The notes: a model not told the origin generated them from the letters alone. A stretch of 12,888 nt of DNA from JBBRWV01 sp038248985 (GCA_038248985.1 JBBRWV010000109.1:1-12888); one strand, 5' to 3'; positions 1 to 7,726 are shown, numbered from the stretch's first letter. Numbers and translations are program-made.

Positions 1-62
1 CGATCCTGTTACACAAGCTGGGGCTGACGCTGCCGCGGAGCCTGGAGGTGGTGGATTTGTAG
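1..62 (+). CDS. 3' end of an unidentified gene (partial)
   Basis: The frame starting at base 3 is open from the window edge to a TAG at 60-62 and encodes ILLHKLGLTLPRSLEVVDL. A strong hairpin terminator begins 15 bases after this stop, which supports this frame being the real one. A second frame is also open here, but it runs through the terminator and is less credible. The tail faintly recalls the C-terminal 'LGLxLP' ends of some IS4/IS1634-type transposases. That is a weak memory-based likeness and I do not assign a function. Confidence 0.45.
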   Translation, partial: ILLHKLGLTLPRSLEVVDL

Positions 63-76
63 TGAAGACTTTTAGG

Positions 77-113
77 AAAAAAGGGCCTTGGCGCCATCGC
101 CAAAGGCCTTTTT
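77..113. terminator. Bidirectional rho-independent terminator
   Basis: The arms GGCCTTGGCG and CGCCAAAGGCC pair around a CCAT loop with one bulged A. Runs of A lie on the left and runs of T on the right, so either strand yields a GC stem followed by a U tract. It sits between a plus-strand gene ending at 62 and minus-strand genes ending at 350, as expected for a shared terminator of convergent units. Confidence 0.85.
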
Positions 114-349
114 GCTCGCAAACTGCGGAAGTTGGGCTAACGCTATGAAGGTGCTGGCATTGTCGATGTCCCCACGCCGGCCCCGGCCCGTTCTTCCAGG
201 AGGTTGTGGACTGGCGAACGCCGCTGCGTGCCGGTTGGCGGAAGGATGCGAGGTGAAATTGTGCTAATGTTATCGGCAGGGGCGACACCCTGAAGCGTGT
301 ACGACGCGCGTTGCGGCGTGGCACAGCGGTGGGGGGATGAAATGAACTT
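114..349. other. Convergent intergenic region, nothing recognised
   Basis: There is no credible coding frame, tRNA or strong repeat between the terminator and the 3' end of the TPR gene. A 70-residue minus-strand frame that starts inside the TPR gene and runs to 270 is Arg/Pro-rich and looks like a shadow. Confidence 0.5.
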
Positions 350-742
350 TCAGGGATTGAGGCTGGCGATCCGCTCGCGTATTTTCTTGGCTTCTTCGAC
401 CCGCGAATCGTTCGGGTAATTCTTGATGAACGTATCGTAAGCCACGACCGCCTGGTCGGGCTGTTTCAACTCCGCATAGCACTTACCCAACTGAAATTGT
501 GCGGTCGCCGCGTTCGGATCATCCGGTTTTTCCTTGAGGGCCTGCATATAGGTGGTGAGCGCTTCTTTATATTGCAGCGATTGCATCTGGGTGTAGCCCT
601 TGGTGTAGGGGTCCATTTCCGCTTTGCTGGCATCGACCTGGATGCCGTCAGAACCGATTTTGAGGATGCCGGTGAACCAGCCCACCGCCCCGGCGATAAG
701 GGCGATCACGAGAACGATACCCAGAATTTTTCCGAGGGACAT
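350..742 (-). CDS. Membrane-anchored TPR-repeat protein
   Basis: This 130-residue protein has a single N-terminal hydrophobic segment (about residues 6-23) with little charge before it, so it is probably an inner-membrane anchor or uncleaved signal. Residues 47-115 form about two tetratricopeptide units (AATAQFQLGKCYAELKQPDQAVVAY and flanks), followed by an Arg/Lys-rich terminal helix. The second unit, with the YDTFIKNYPNDS pattern, resembles TPRs of the YbgF/BamD type, which act as scaffolds for envelope proteins. The start chosen is the ATG at 742 because AGGAGG lies 6 bases before it; an in-frame ATG at 784 would add 14 residues without a ribosome site. It is the last gene in line after ftsH and the secreted protein, 74 bp downstream. 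The partner and exact role are unknown. Family assignment is firm only at the TPR level. Confidence 0.85.
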   Translation of the reverse strand: MSLGKILGIVLVIALIAGAVGWFTGILKIGSDGIQVDASKAEMDPYTKGYTQMQSLQYKEALTTYMQALKEKPDDPNAATAQFQLGKCYAELKQPDQAVVAYDTFIKNYPNDSRVEEAKKIRERIASLNP

Positions 743-748
743 GACAGA

Positions 749-754
749 CCTCCT
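749..754 (-). promoter_or_regulatory. Shine-Dalgarno site fixing the TPR-protein start
   Basis: AGGAGG on the minus strand lies 6 bases before the ATG at 742. It selects this start over the upstream ATG at 784. Confidence 0.8.
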
Positions 755-757
755 GCA

Positions 758-796
758 TAAAAACGCGGCATAAGAGCGCTGCACAAGAACGCTGCA
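758..796 (-). repeat. Three tandem imperfect 13-bp repeats
   Basis: Read on the minus strand the units are TGCAGCGTTCTTG, TGCAGCGCTCTTA and TGCCGCGTTTTTA, followed by a partial TGCAGGAGG that carries the ribosome site. The array fills most of the 74-bp gap before the TPR gene. It may be a degenerate local duplication or a binding or leader element. Confidence 0.6.
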
Positions 797-816
797 AGTT
801 ACGCAATAATTACCGG

Positions 817-2064
817 CTATTTACGGGGGTTGAGAATTGTGTCATACACGGGTACACGCGTGGCGTCTGCCTTGGCGAGGTCGCGTTTGAAGAGAAACTC
901 GGCCACATCTTCGCCTTCAATTCCGCGGACGACGGTTGCAAGAAGGCTGGCGCGATATTGCCAGCCTTGGGTGGCTTCCTCCGTGGGCTTGGCGTCCAGC
1001 GGCAGTTCCTGCAGGGCCTTGAGCGCGGCGAGCGATGCGGGCTTGCCCAGTCGTTTCAAAGAAGCTACCGCGGGATGGAATGCTTCGACGGAAAACTCTT
1101 TCGCCTTGGTGCGGGTGTTCATGAAGGTGATCTGTGTGAGCAACACCGGAATCGCTTCTTCGGCCCGCAGCGCGGCCAGTTCTTCGATGGCCTCGGTTTT
1201 CTTTTGCTGCTCAATAGGCGTACGCGCCTCGGATTTGGCGATGGTCACGCGATGTTCGATCATTTGATTTCGTTGACGGAGAAATGACCCCATGAACGGT
1301 TCGAGCGTACTGGTCGGCGAGGCGGTACCCGAATTCATGTTGAGCGTCAGGCCGGCGATGGACTTGGTATTGACCGGTTGATTCGCTATGCCGACCGTGG
1401 GAACAGCCGGGGTGGCGGGTTGAACGCGGGCGGCTCCCAGAGCGGCGGGCACGAGCGTTTTGACCGGAAGAAGCTCCTCGAGTTCACTCTGGGGGATGGC
1501 GAAATTCAGCGAGCCATCGGGTTGATAGACGAACTGCGCCTGCAGGCCGAGCTCGGTTTTCTTGAGCGCGCGCAGCAGCACGTAGCAGCCGTTGGCACAT
1601 TCGATGAGGTAGGTGCGCCCTTCGTTGATCTCGGCGAGAGTTCCGGGCGGGAGATTTTTGACTGCGGGTATCTCGCCGGGAAGCTCCAGCTTTTCCGTGA
1701 CGGCTTCGTAGAGGTACTTGGTGCCGAGGTCCTGGATGCAACCGCTGACGGCCCACAGAGCGCCATCGGTGGTGAACATGAGGTCGGCAGTTTTGGCTTT
1801 GCGCAGTTGCTCGCTCAGCTCGACGGCGGTGACCTTCTTGTTCGGATCCACCTTGGGCAGGAAGGTGTATTGCATATCGGAAAATCGCAGGAGGTAGCCG
1901 TTGGCCGCGGCGGATGAATCGGGAAGGGGAAGCAACATGCTGCCGCTGGGCAGCTTACAGTTGGCGAAATTTTCCTGCATTTGGTCGGCCGCTTGACTGG
2001 AAGCAGCGGAGAGCGCAAGCGCCAGAATGCCAAGTGCCAATGGGGATTTCCAACGAGCAACCAT
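817..2064 (-). CDS. Secreted protein with C-terminal HEAT-like helical repeats
   Basis: This 415-residue protein begins with a classical Sec signal peptide: Arg4 and Lys6, a hydrophobic core at residues 8-18, then SAASSQA with likely cleavage after Ala25 or Ala26. The mature N-terminal half (about 27-200) is mixed alpha/beta and has four cysteines (36, 109, 156, 160), which could form two disulfides. A Pro/Ala/Thr-rich linker follows at about 205-225. From about 283 to 400 there are amphipathic helix pairs (EEAIPVLLTQI, HPAVASLKRLGKPASLAALKAL) typical of HEAT or Armadillo-like repeats, which bind protein partners. The ATG at 2064 is preferred over one at 2091 because GAGG lies 5 bases before it and the signal peptide starts there. 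It lies 92 bp after ftsH and 74 bp before the TPR gene. I do not recognise the family; periplasmic or extracytoplasmic location is likely, function unknown. Confidence 0.8.
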   Translation of the reverse strand: MVARWKSPLALGILALALSAASSQAADQMQENFANCKLPSGSMLLPLPDSSAAANGYLLRFSDMQYTFLPKVDPNKKVTAVELSEQLRKAKTADLMFTTDGALWAVSGCIQDLGTKYLYEAVTEKLELPGEIPAVKNLPPGTLAEINEGRTYLIECANGCYVLLRALKKTELGLQAQFVYQPDGSLNFAIPQSELEELLPVKTLVPAALGAARVQPATPAVPTVGIANQPVNTKSIAGLTLNMNSGTASPTSTLEPFMGSFLRQRNQMIEHRVTIAKSEARTPIEQQKKTEAIEELAALRAEEAIPVLLTQITFMNTRTKAKEFSVEAFHPAVASLKRLGKPASLAALKALQELPLDAKPTEEATQGWQYRASLLATVVRGIEGEDVAEFLFKRDLAKADATRVPVYDTILNPRK

Positions 2065-2066
2065 AA

Positions 2067-2073
2067 CCACCTC
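2067..2073 (-). promoter_or_regulatory. Shine-Dalgarno site of the secreted HEAT-like protein
   Basis: The minus strand carries GAGGTGG just before the ATG at 2064, with the GAGG core 5 bases away. It supports the start that puts the signal peptide at the N-terminus. Confidence 0.65.
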
Positions 2074-2156
2074 ACGCCACAGGATGTCCACCGGATTCGG
2101 TTCATGAGCCGAAACTTAAAGATCAGTGTACCGCGCTCGCGGGTGCTGCGGAAGAA

Positions 2157-4262
2157 TTATCCCGGATGCGGAATCGGGCTGGCCGGGCTTGCATCGGCAT
2201 CCGTGAGGGTCTTGTTTTGCTCACGGGCGAGCTCCGCGCGGCGCTGTTGCTCCTGCGCGAGAATGTCGGAGACGGTGGGTTTGGAAATGGTTTGACCGCC
2301 CAGGATTTTTCGCACGTCTTCGGCATCCAGCGTTTCATACTTCAGCAGCGCATCTTTCACCGCGCGCAGTTCCTCACCCCGGGTGGAGAGAATTTCGCGG
2401 GTTTGCTCGTAGGCATTGGTGATGAACTGCCGAACTTCCTGGTCAATCAGATCGGCGGTTTTATCCGAGTACTGTTTGGACTCCATCCCCATGAAGGAGG
2501 TATTTTCTTCGGGCGTGAACTTCACCGGGCCCAGGACCTCCGACATGCCCCATTCGCGGACCATTGCGCGGGCGATGGCGCTGGCTTGTTGAATATCCAT
2601 GGACGCACCGGTGCCGATGTCGCCGCAGTAAAGCTGCTCGGCGACGCGGCCGCCGTAGCAGATGCGCAGGTACGCGAGCCAGTATTTTTTGCCGTAGAAC
2701 ATGCGGTCTTTTTCCGGCAGCGTAAACGCGGCACCGCCCATGCGCCCGCGCGAGATGATGGAAACCTTGTGCAGCGGGTCATATTCCGTTTCGAGGGATT
2801 GCACCACGGCATGACCGGCTTCATGCCAGGCCACGATTTCTTTTTCCTTCTCATCGATGACGCGGGACTTCCGCGCCTTGCCGAAGCGCAGTTTGTCGCG
2901 CGACTCTTCCAGATCGTTCATTTCGATGGCTTCTTTGTTGCTCATCGTAGCGAGCAGCGCGGCCTCGTTGATGATGGCGGCGAGATCGGCACCGGAAAAC
3001 ATCGGGGTTTGCCGGGCGAGGCGCATCAGGTCAACATTGGTCGCGAGCTTCACTTTCTTCGCATGCACTTTGAGGATTTCATACCGGCCTTTGATATCGG
3101 GCAGCGGCACAAAGACCTGGCGGTCAAAGCGGCCGGGCCGAGTGAGCGCCGGATCGAGCACATCATTGCGGTTGGTGGCGGCGATGACGATGACCTGGTC
3201 ATTGGTGTCGAAGCCGTCCATTTCCACAAGGATGGCATTGAGGGTTTGTTCGCGTTCATCGTGTCCGCCCGAAGCCATGCCGTTGCCGCGACGGCGGCCG
3301 ACGGCGTCGATTTCATCGAGGAAGATGATGCAGGGCGATGATTCCTTGGCGGTTTTGAAGAGGTCACGGACGCGCGAGGCACCGACGCCGACGAACATTT
3401 CGACGAAGTCGGAACCGCTGATGGAAAAGAAGGGGACGTCGGCTTCGCCGGCAATGGCTTTGGCGAGGAGCGTTTTTCCGACGCCGGGCTCGCCGATAAG
3501 CAGCACGCCGCGGGGGATGCGCCCTCCGAGTTTCTGAAAGCGCTTGGGATTTTTGAGGAACTGAACAATTTCTTCGAGCTCTTCCTTGGCTTCTTCGATG
3601 CCGGCGACGTCGTTGAAGGTGACGTTGGTGTGCTCTTTGGAAAGGAGTTTATGGCGCGATCGGCCAAAATTCCCGAGCATGCCCATGCCCCCGCCGCCGC
3701 CGCGCAGTTGGCGCAGGAAGAGGAAATAAATCAGCACGAGGAAGAGAATCCAGGGAGCGACATTGAAGAGGAATGGCAGAAAGAAATTGGAGGTGTTTTT
3801 GTATTCCGTTTTGGCATTATAGAATTCTGCCTCGCGCGTCATCAGATCCCAACCGGCGCCGTCCAGGGCCGACATGGGAATACGGGTGGTCATGACGACC
3901 TTTTTGTCTTTGGCGGGGCTTGAAACGCCGGCCACGCCATCCTTGAAGGTGATGGCGAGCACCCCGTCGTCCTTGAACTCGACACCCTCGATATGGCGAT
4001 TATTCAATTCCGTGCGGTATTTGGAGTAGGGAATTTCTTCGAGGGGTTTACCCCGCTCGTGAAATATGACAATGATGAGCACGGCGATGGTGAGGATGAG
4101 GATCCAGCCCAGCATGGAGCGGCTGAAGCGCATGTTCCCGTCACCCCCGCCTGGGGCACCGGGGCCGCCGGGTCCAGAGCCTTTGGAATCGGAGTTTGGC
4201 GAAGAGGATTTGGGGTCGCGGGGTTCAGAATTGTCGGGTTTGGGATCGCGAATCTCGGGCAT
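2157..4262 (-). CDS. ftsH: ATP-dependent zinc metalloprotease FtsH
   Basis: FtsH is a membrane-bound hexameric AAA+ protease that unfolds and degrades misassembled membrane proteins and some cytosolic regulators. The 701-residue protein has, in order: a Pro/Gly/Ser-rich, probably disordered tail (1-48), a first membrane helix (51-67), an extracytoplasmic domain, a second membrane helix (about 160-184), the AAA+ domain and the M41 protease. Walker A is GEPGVGKT (257-264), Walker B ends in Asp316-Glu317, the pore loop MFVGVGA is intact, and the second region of homology contains TRPGRFDR. The zinc site is HEAGH (480-484) with Asp556 as likely third ligand. Walker A differs from the usual GPPGTGKT at two places, though Lys263 is kept. 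The ATG at 4262 has GAGG 5 bases upstream; an ATG at 4286 has no ribosome site. Length is slightly above the usual 610-650 because of both tails. Confidence 0.97.
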   Translation of the reverse strand: MPEIRDPKPDNSEPRDPKSSSPNSDSKGSGPGGPGAPGGGDGNMRFSRSMLGWILILTIAVLIIVIFHERGKPLEEIPYSKYRTELNNRHIEGVEFKDDGVLAITFKDGVAGVSSPAKDKKVVMTTRIPMSALDGAGWDLMTREAEFYNAKTEYKNTSNFFLPFLFNVAPWILFLVLIYFLFLRQLRGGGGGMGMLGNFGRSRHKLLSKEHTNVTFNDVAGIEEAKEELEEIVQFLKNPKRFQKLGGRIPRGVLLIGEPGVGKTLLAKAIAGEADVPFFSISGSDFVEMFVGVGASRVRDLFKTAKESSPCIIFLDEIDAVGRRRGNGMASGGHDEREQTLNAILVEMDGFDTNDQVIVIAATNRNDVLDPALTRPGRFDRQVFVPLPDIKGRYEILKVHAKKVKLATNVDLMRLARQTPMFSGADLAAIINEAALLATMSNKEAIEMNDLEESRDKLRFGKARKSRVIDEKEKEIVAWHEAGHAVVQSLETEYDPLHKVSIISRGRMGGAAFTLPEKDRMFYGKKYWLAYLRICYGGRVAEQLYCGDIGTGASMDIQQASAIARAMVREWGMSEVLGPVKFTPEENTSFMGMESKQYSDKTADLIDQEVRQFITNAYEQTREILSTRGEELRAVKDALLKYETLDAEDVRKILGGQTISKPTVSDILAQEQQRRAELAREQNKTLTDADASPASPIPHPG

Positions 4263-4267
4263 GAAAA

Positions 4268-4271
4268 CCTC
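4268..4271 (-). promoter_or_regulatory. Shine-Dalgarno site fixing the ftsH start
   Basis: GAGG on the minus strand lies 5 bases before the ATG at 4262. The in-frame ATG at 4286 lacks any such site, so the protein probably begins MPEIRDPK. Confidence 0.6.
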
Positions 4272-4327
4272 AAAGGACAAGTACATTCATAAGTGCGGTT
4301 ATCGGCGGGGTGGATAACAACTCAGAC

Positions 4328-4333
4328 ATTATA
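4328..4333 (-). promoter_or_regulatory. Probable -10 box for ftsH
   Basis: A perfect TATAAT reads on the minus strand about 65 bases before the ftsH ATG. No good -35 hexamer sits at 16-18 bases spacing and there is no extended -10 TG. The -10 is therefore clear, but the promoter is either weak or needs an activator. Confidence 0.5.
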
Positions 4334-4589
4334 GACTGCCACACGTTGGTTGGGGAAATGGTTTGGAGTAACCTTTCCGCTGCGGCTTCGTACCGCCGCC
4401 TCGGCTGCAATGCCGGCACCTCCGACACCGCGGCCACAACACCACGTCGAGACCCCCATTCCCGGTACCACTAAGGGTTTTACCTACCCCCAGAGCATGT
4501 GTCGCGCCGATAGCCCCTTTCTCCCCCGAAGACGATAGTGACTATGGCCAAGTTGTCAGGACCCCGTCTTTTTGCAAACGAGATATTTC

Positions 4590-7340
4590 ATGATGTCCAT
4601 TCAAACACCCCCCCGGCAATCCCAATCCGAGCACCCCGGTGAACATCAAACCCAACTGGTCAACCTCTTCAATCCCCGCAGCGTCGCCGTCATCGGCGCG
4701 ACGGAGAACGTCGGCAGCGTCGGCCGCACCGTGCTCGCCAACCTGATCAACAGCCCCTTTGGCGGCACGGTTTACCCGGTCAATCCGAAACGTCCCAGCG
4801 TACTGGGCATCAAGGCCTATCCTAATATTGAAAGCGTTCCCGACAAGGTCGATCTTGCCATCATCGTCACTCCCGCGGCCACGGTTCCGAACATCATCGG
4901 CCAATGCGCCGCCCTGGGAATCCCCGCGGCGATTATCATTTCCGCCGGCTTCAAAGAACTCGGCCCCGCCGGCGAAGAGTTGGAACGCCTGACGATGGAA
5001 CGCATCCGCGGCACCAACATGCGCGTCCTGGGCCCCAACTGCCTTGGCGTGATGAATCCGGTGCTCGGCCTCAATGCCACGTTCGCCTCAACCTGCGCCC
5101 GCCCGGGCAAGGTCGCGTTCCTGAGCCAAAGCGGCGCGCTCTGTACTGCCGTGCTCGACTGGAGCCTGCGGGAACTCGTCGGCTTCTCCGCCTTCGTGTC
5201 CGCCGGCTCGATGCTCGACATCGGCTGGGGCGATCTCATCGACTATTTCGGCAATGATCCGCATACCCAAAGCATTTTGATCTACATGGAATCCGTGGGC
5301 GACGCCCGCGCGTTCATGTCCGCCGCCCGTGAAGTAGCCCTCAAAAAGCCCATCATCATCATCAAGCCGGGCCGCACCGCCGCCGCCGCCAAAGCCGCCG
5401 CCTCGCACACCGGCGCGCTCACCGGCAGTGATGAAGTCCTCGACGCCGCATTCCGCCGCGCCGGCGTCCTGCGCGTCAACAACATCTCTGACCTCTTCTA
5501 CACCGCCGAAGTTCTCGCCCGCCAACCGCATCCCAAAGGCCCGCGCCTGACCATCCTCACCAACGCCGGAGGCCCCGGTGTCCTCGCCACCGACGCCATC
5601 ATCTCCGCTGGCGGCGAACTCAGCGCCCTCTCCTTTGAAACGCAAGCGGAACTCAACGCCATTCTGCCCCCTCAATGGAGCCACAATAACCCCATCGATG
5701 TCCTGGGCGACGCCAGCCCCGAACGCTACGCCAAGAGTCTCGAAATCGCGGCCAAAGATCCCAACAGCGACGGCCTCCTCGTCATCCTCACCCAGCAGGC
5801 CATGTCCGATCCCGTCGGCACCGCCGAAGCCCTGCGCCCCTACGCCCAACTCGGCACCAAACCGGTCCTCGCAAGCTGGATGGGCGGCAACGCCGTCGCC
5901 CCCGGCGAAGCCATTCTCAATCAGGCCGGCATCCCCACGTTCCCGTATCCGGACACCGCCGCCCGGGCGTTCCAATACATGTGGCAATACACGCAGAATC
6001 TTCGCAGCATCTACGAAACCCCGGCCCCGCAAAAACGTGGAAAGACGGACGAACGCGTCGCCGCTTCCATCCTCCAAGGCGCCGTCAAACAAAACCGCAC
6101 GCTGCTCGATGAAGCCGAATCCAAGCAGCTTCTGGCCGCCTACGGCATCCCCGTCGCCCGCACCGATGTCGCCACCACCGCCGACGAAGCCGTCAAATGC
6201 GCCCAAGCCATCGGCTTCCCCATCGTCGTCAAGCTCTTCTCCAAAACCATCACCCACAAAACCGATGTCGGCGGCGTCAAACTCAACCTGCAAAACGCCG
6301 ACGATGTGCGCACGGCCTTCACGCAAATCCAGAGCGATATGGTCGCCGGACCCGGTATCCAGCATTTCCAGGGCGTGACCGTCCAACCCATGATCAAGTT
6401 CGCCGATGCCTACGAGATCATCCTCGGCAGCAGCATCGATCCCCAGTTCGGCCCGGTTCTGCTCTTTGGCGCCGGGGGCCAACTGGTGGAAATATTCAAA
6501 GACCGCGCCCTGGGCCTCCCGCCGCTCAACGCCACGCTGGCCCGGCGCATGATGGAACGCACGCAGATCTATAAGGCCTTCGCCGGCGTGCGTGGACGCA
6601 AGCCCATCGATGTCGCCGCACTCGAATCCGTGCTGGTGGCCTTCAGCCAACTCGTCATGGAACAACCCCGCATCCAGGAAATCGACATCAATCCCCTGCT
6701 TGTATCGCCCACGGGAATGATCGCCCTCGACGCCCGCGTGTTGCTCTTTCCCGCCAGCGTCGCCGACCAAGATCTGCCCCGCCCGGCGATTCGCCCTTAC
6801 CCGGCCGAGTACATCAAGCCCTGGAACACCAAGGACGGAACCCTGGTCACTCTCCGCCCCATCGTCCCGGAAGACGAACCGCTGCTGGCGGAATTTCACG
6901 GCACCCTCTCCGATGAAACCGTTCGCGCCCGCTACTTCAGCCAGCTCAGCCTCTCGCATCGCATCGCCCATGAACGCCTGAGCCGCGTCTGCTTCAATGA
7001 CTACGACCGCGAAGTCGCGCTCGTCGCCGAATGCCGCGATGCCGAGGGAAACCATCCGCACATCGTCGGCGTCGGGCGCCTGGTCAAAATTCCCGGCACG
7101 CAAGATGCGGATTTCGCCATCGTCATCGCTGATCCCTGGCAAAGCCACGGTCTCGGCAGCGAACTGCTGAAACAGCTTCTCGTCGTCGCTGAAAAAGAAG
7201 GCATCCGCAACGTCACCGGCGACATCGCCCGCGACAACACCCGCATGCAGCGCACTGCCGAAAAACTCGGCTTCACCGTCAACAGCGGCACCGATGACAT
7301 GTGCGTGGCCCGCAAGCTGATCGAACCCGCGAAGGCCTAG
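4590..7340 (+). CDS. Acyl-CoA synthetase (ADP-forming) fused to GNAT acetyltransferase, Pat-like
   Basis: This 916-residue protein has three parts. The CoA-binding and ligase (alpha) part spans about 24-470 and includes VAVIGA, the SQSGALC turn and SHTGALTG with His273. The ATP-grasp (beta) part spans about 503-735 and includes HKTDVGGV with His556. A C-terminal GNAT domain spans about 747-912 with acetyl-CoA loop Q851-x-x-G854-x-G856. ADP-forming synthetases convert acyl-CoA, ADP and phosphate to acid, CoA and ATP through a phosphohistidine. Pat/PatZ proteins have the same layout but use GNAT to acetylate lysines. From memory, E. coli YfiQ has Asn/Thr where His273 lies, so this ligase half may be active. 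The GNAT Glu809 of Salmonella Pat is Asp841 here. Start is uncertain: ATGs at 4590 and 4593 have only a weak GAGA site, and a TTG lies at 4572. The domain assignment is secure; which activity matters in the cell is not. Confidence 0.93.
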   Translation: MMSIQTPPRQSQSEHPGEHQTQLVNLFNPRSVAVIGATENVGSVGRTVLANLINSPFGGTVYPVNPKRPSVLGIKAYPNIESVPDKVDLAIIVTPAATVPNIIGQCAALGIPAAIIISAGFKELGPAGEELERLTMERIRGTNMRVLGPNCLGVMNPVLGLNATFASTCARPGKVAFLSQSGALCTAVLDWSLRELVGFSAFVSAGSMLDIGWGDLIDYFGNDPHTQSILIYMESVGDARAFMSAAREVALKKPIIIIKPGRTAAAAKAAASHTGALTGSDEVLDAAFRRAGVLRVNNISDLFYTAEVLARQPHPKGPRLTILTNAGGPGVLATDAIISAGGELSALSFETQAELNAILPPQWSHNNPIDVLGDASPERYAKSLEIAAKDPNSDGLLVILTQQAMSDPVGTAEALRPYAQLGTKPVLASWMGGNAVAPGEAILNQAGIPTFPYPDTAARAFQYMWQYTQNLRSIYETPAPQKRGKTDERVAASILQGAVKQNRTLLDEAESKQLLAAYGIPVARTDVATTADEAVKCAQAIGFPIVVKLFSKTITHKTDVGGVKLNLQNADDVRTAFTQIQSDMVAGPGIQHFQGVTVQPMIKFADAYEIILGSSIDPQFGPVLLFGAGGQLVEIFKDRALGLPPLNATLARRMMERTQIYKAFAGVRGRKPIDVAALESVLVAFSQLVMEQPRIQEIDINPLLVSPTGMIALDARVLLFPASVADQDLPRPAIRPYPAEYIKPWNTKDGTLVTLRPIVPEDEPLLAEFHGTLSDETVRARYFSQLSLSHRIAHERLSRVCFNDYDREVALVAECRDAEGNHPHIVGVGRLVKIPGTQDADFAIVIADPWQSHGLGSELLKQLLVVAEKEGIRNVTGDIARDNTRMQRTAEKLGFTVNSGTDDMCVARKLIEPAKA

Positions 7341-7422
7341 CTTGCCCCGCGTGTCCCGCCCCCTGCTTGGCACCGTGACAGCGCCCCGCAACCACTGCCG
7401 CAGCGAACGCCGCACCGTCTAT

Positions 7423-7713
7423 CTAGTGCGATGTGGCGAAGGCCCGGATGCGATCCGCTCGACTCGCCGCGTCCAGTTCCGCGACCTGATCCGCACGCTC
7501 ATGCGTCGCTTCCCAGTCCGCCACCAATCGCTTGGCGCCGGCCATATCGAGGTGCGTAAAGGTCACGGTGAAATGCGTCGTCGCGAAGTTGTAAGTTGCC
7601 GCCACCCGCTGCCACGATAGATATTCCACCAGGTCCCACATGGCATCCAGCGGCACATTCGTATAGGGAACTCCCGATGAGCTACTCTCGAGAATCTGCA
7701 ATGGGTAACGCAT
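7423..7713 (-). CDS. Small protein of unknown function
   Basis: This is a 96-residue acidic protein beginning MRYPLQILESSSSG. AAAGGAGG lies 5 bases before its ATG, the best ribosome site in the window, so I trust both the gene and this start. The open frame extends upstream to 7827 but that part is Arg-rich and non-protein-like. There is no signal peptide, membrane segment or cysteine. The central part (about 18-55: DAMWDLVEYLSWQ, then alternating Thr/Phe/Val) suggests a helix followed by beta strands. The C-terminal third is rich in Ala, Asp and Arg and probably helical. It lies convergent to the ligase-GNAT gene (82 bp apart, no obvious terminator) and divergent from PFOR, 434 bp away. I do not recognise the family and give no function. 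A cytosolic location is likely. Confidence 0.75.
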   Translation of the reverse strand: MRYPLQILESSSSGVPYTNVPLDAMWDLVEYLSWQRVAATYNFATTHFTVTFTHLDMAGAKRLVADWEATHERADQVAELDAASRADRIRAFATSH

Positions 7714-7718
7714 GTCAG

Positions 7719-7726
7719 CCTCCTTT
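7719..7726 (-). promoter_or_regulatory. Strong Shine-Dalgarno site of the 96-residue gene
   Basis: AAAGGAGG on the minus strand with a 5-base spacer to the ATG at 7713. It sets the start 114 bases inside the longer open frame. Confidence 0.8.

Larger units (their letters stand above)
4263..4589. other. Divergent intergenic region between ftsH and the ligase-GNAT gene
   Basis: This 327-bp gap must hold promoters for both directions. The minus-strand -10 box at 4328-4333 is the only clear element. Toward the plus-strand gene I see no convincing promoter and only a weak GAGA before the start. A 62-residue plus-strand frame (4350-4538) is Pro/Arg-rich, has no ribosome site and is probably not a gene. 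No tRNA or terminator was seen. Confidence 0.5.

Noticed and set aside
743..784. Upstream start for the TPR protein (14 extra residues)
   Set aside because: There is no ribosome site before 784, while AGGAGG precedes the ATG at 742 and places the membrane helix at the N-terminus.
2166..3341. 391-residue plus-strand open frame opposite ftsH
   Set aside because: The antisense composition follows FtsH codons and no domain is recognisable.
4350..4538. 62-residue plus-strand open frame between ftsH and the ligase-GNAT gene
   Set aside because: It is Pro/Arg-rich with no ribosome site and lies across the expected promoter area.
5088..7415. 775-residue minus-strand open frame opposite the ligase-GNAT gene
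   Set aside because: It is Gly/Asp/Glu/Ala-rich low-complexity sequence without motifs, created by the C-ending codons of the real gene on the other strand.
7342..7620. 92-residue plus-strand frame just after the ligase-GNAT gene
   Set aside because: It overlaps the better-supported 96-residue minus-strand gene, is Arg-rich and has no ribosome site.
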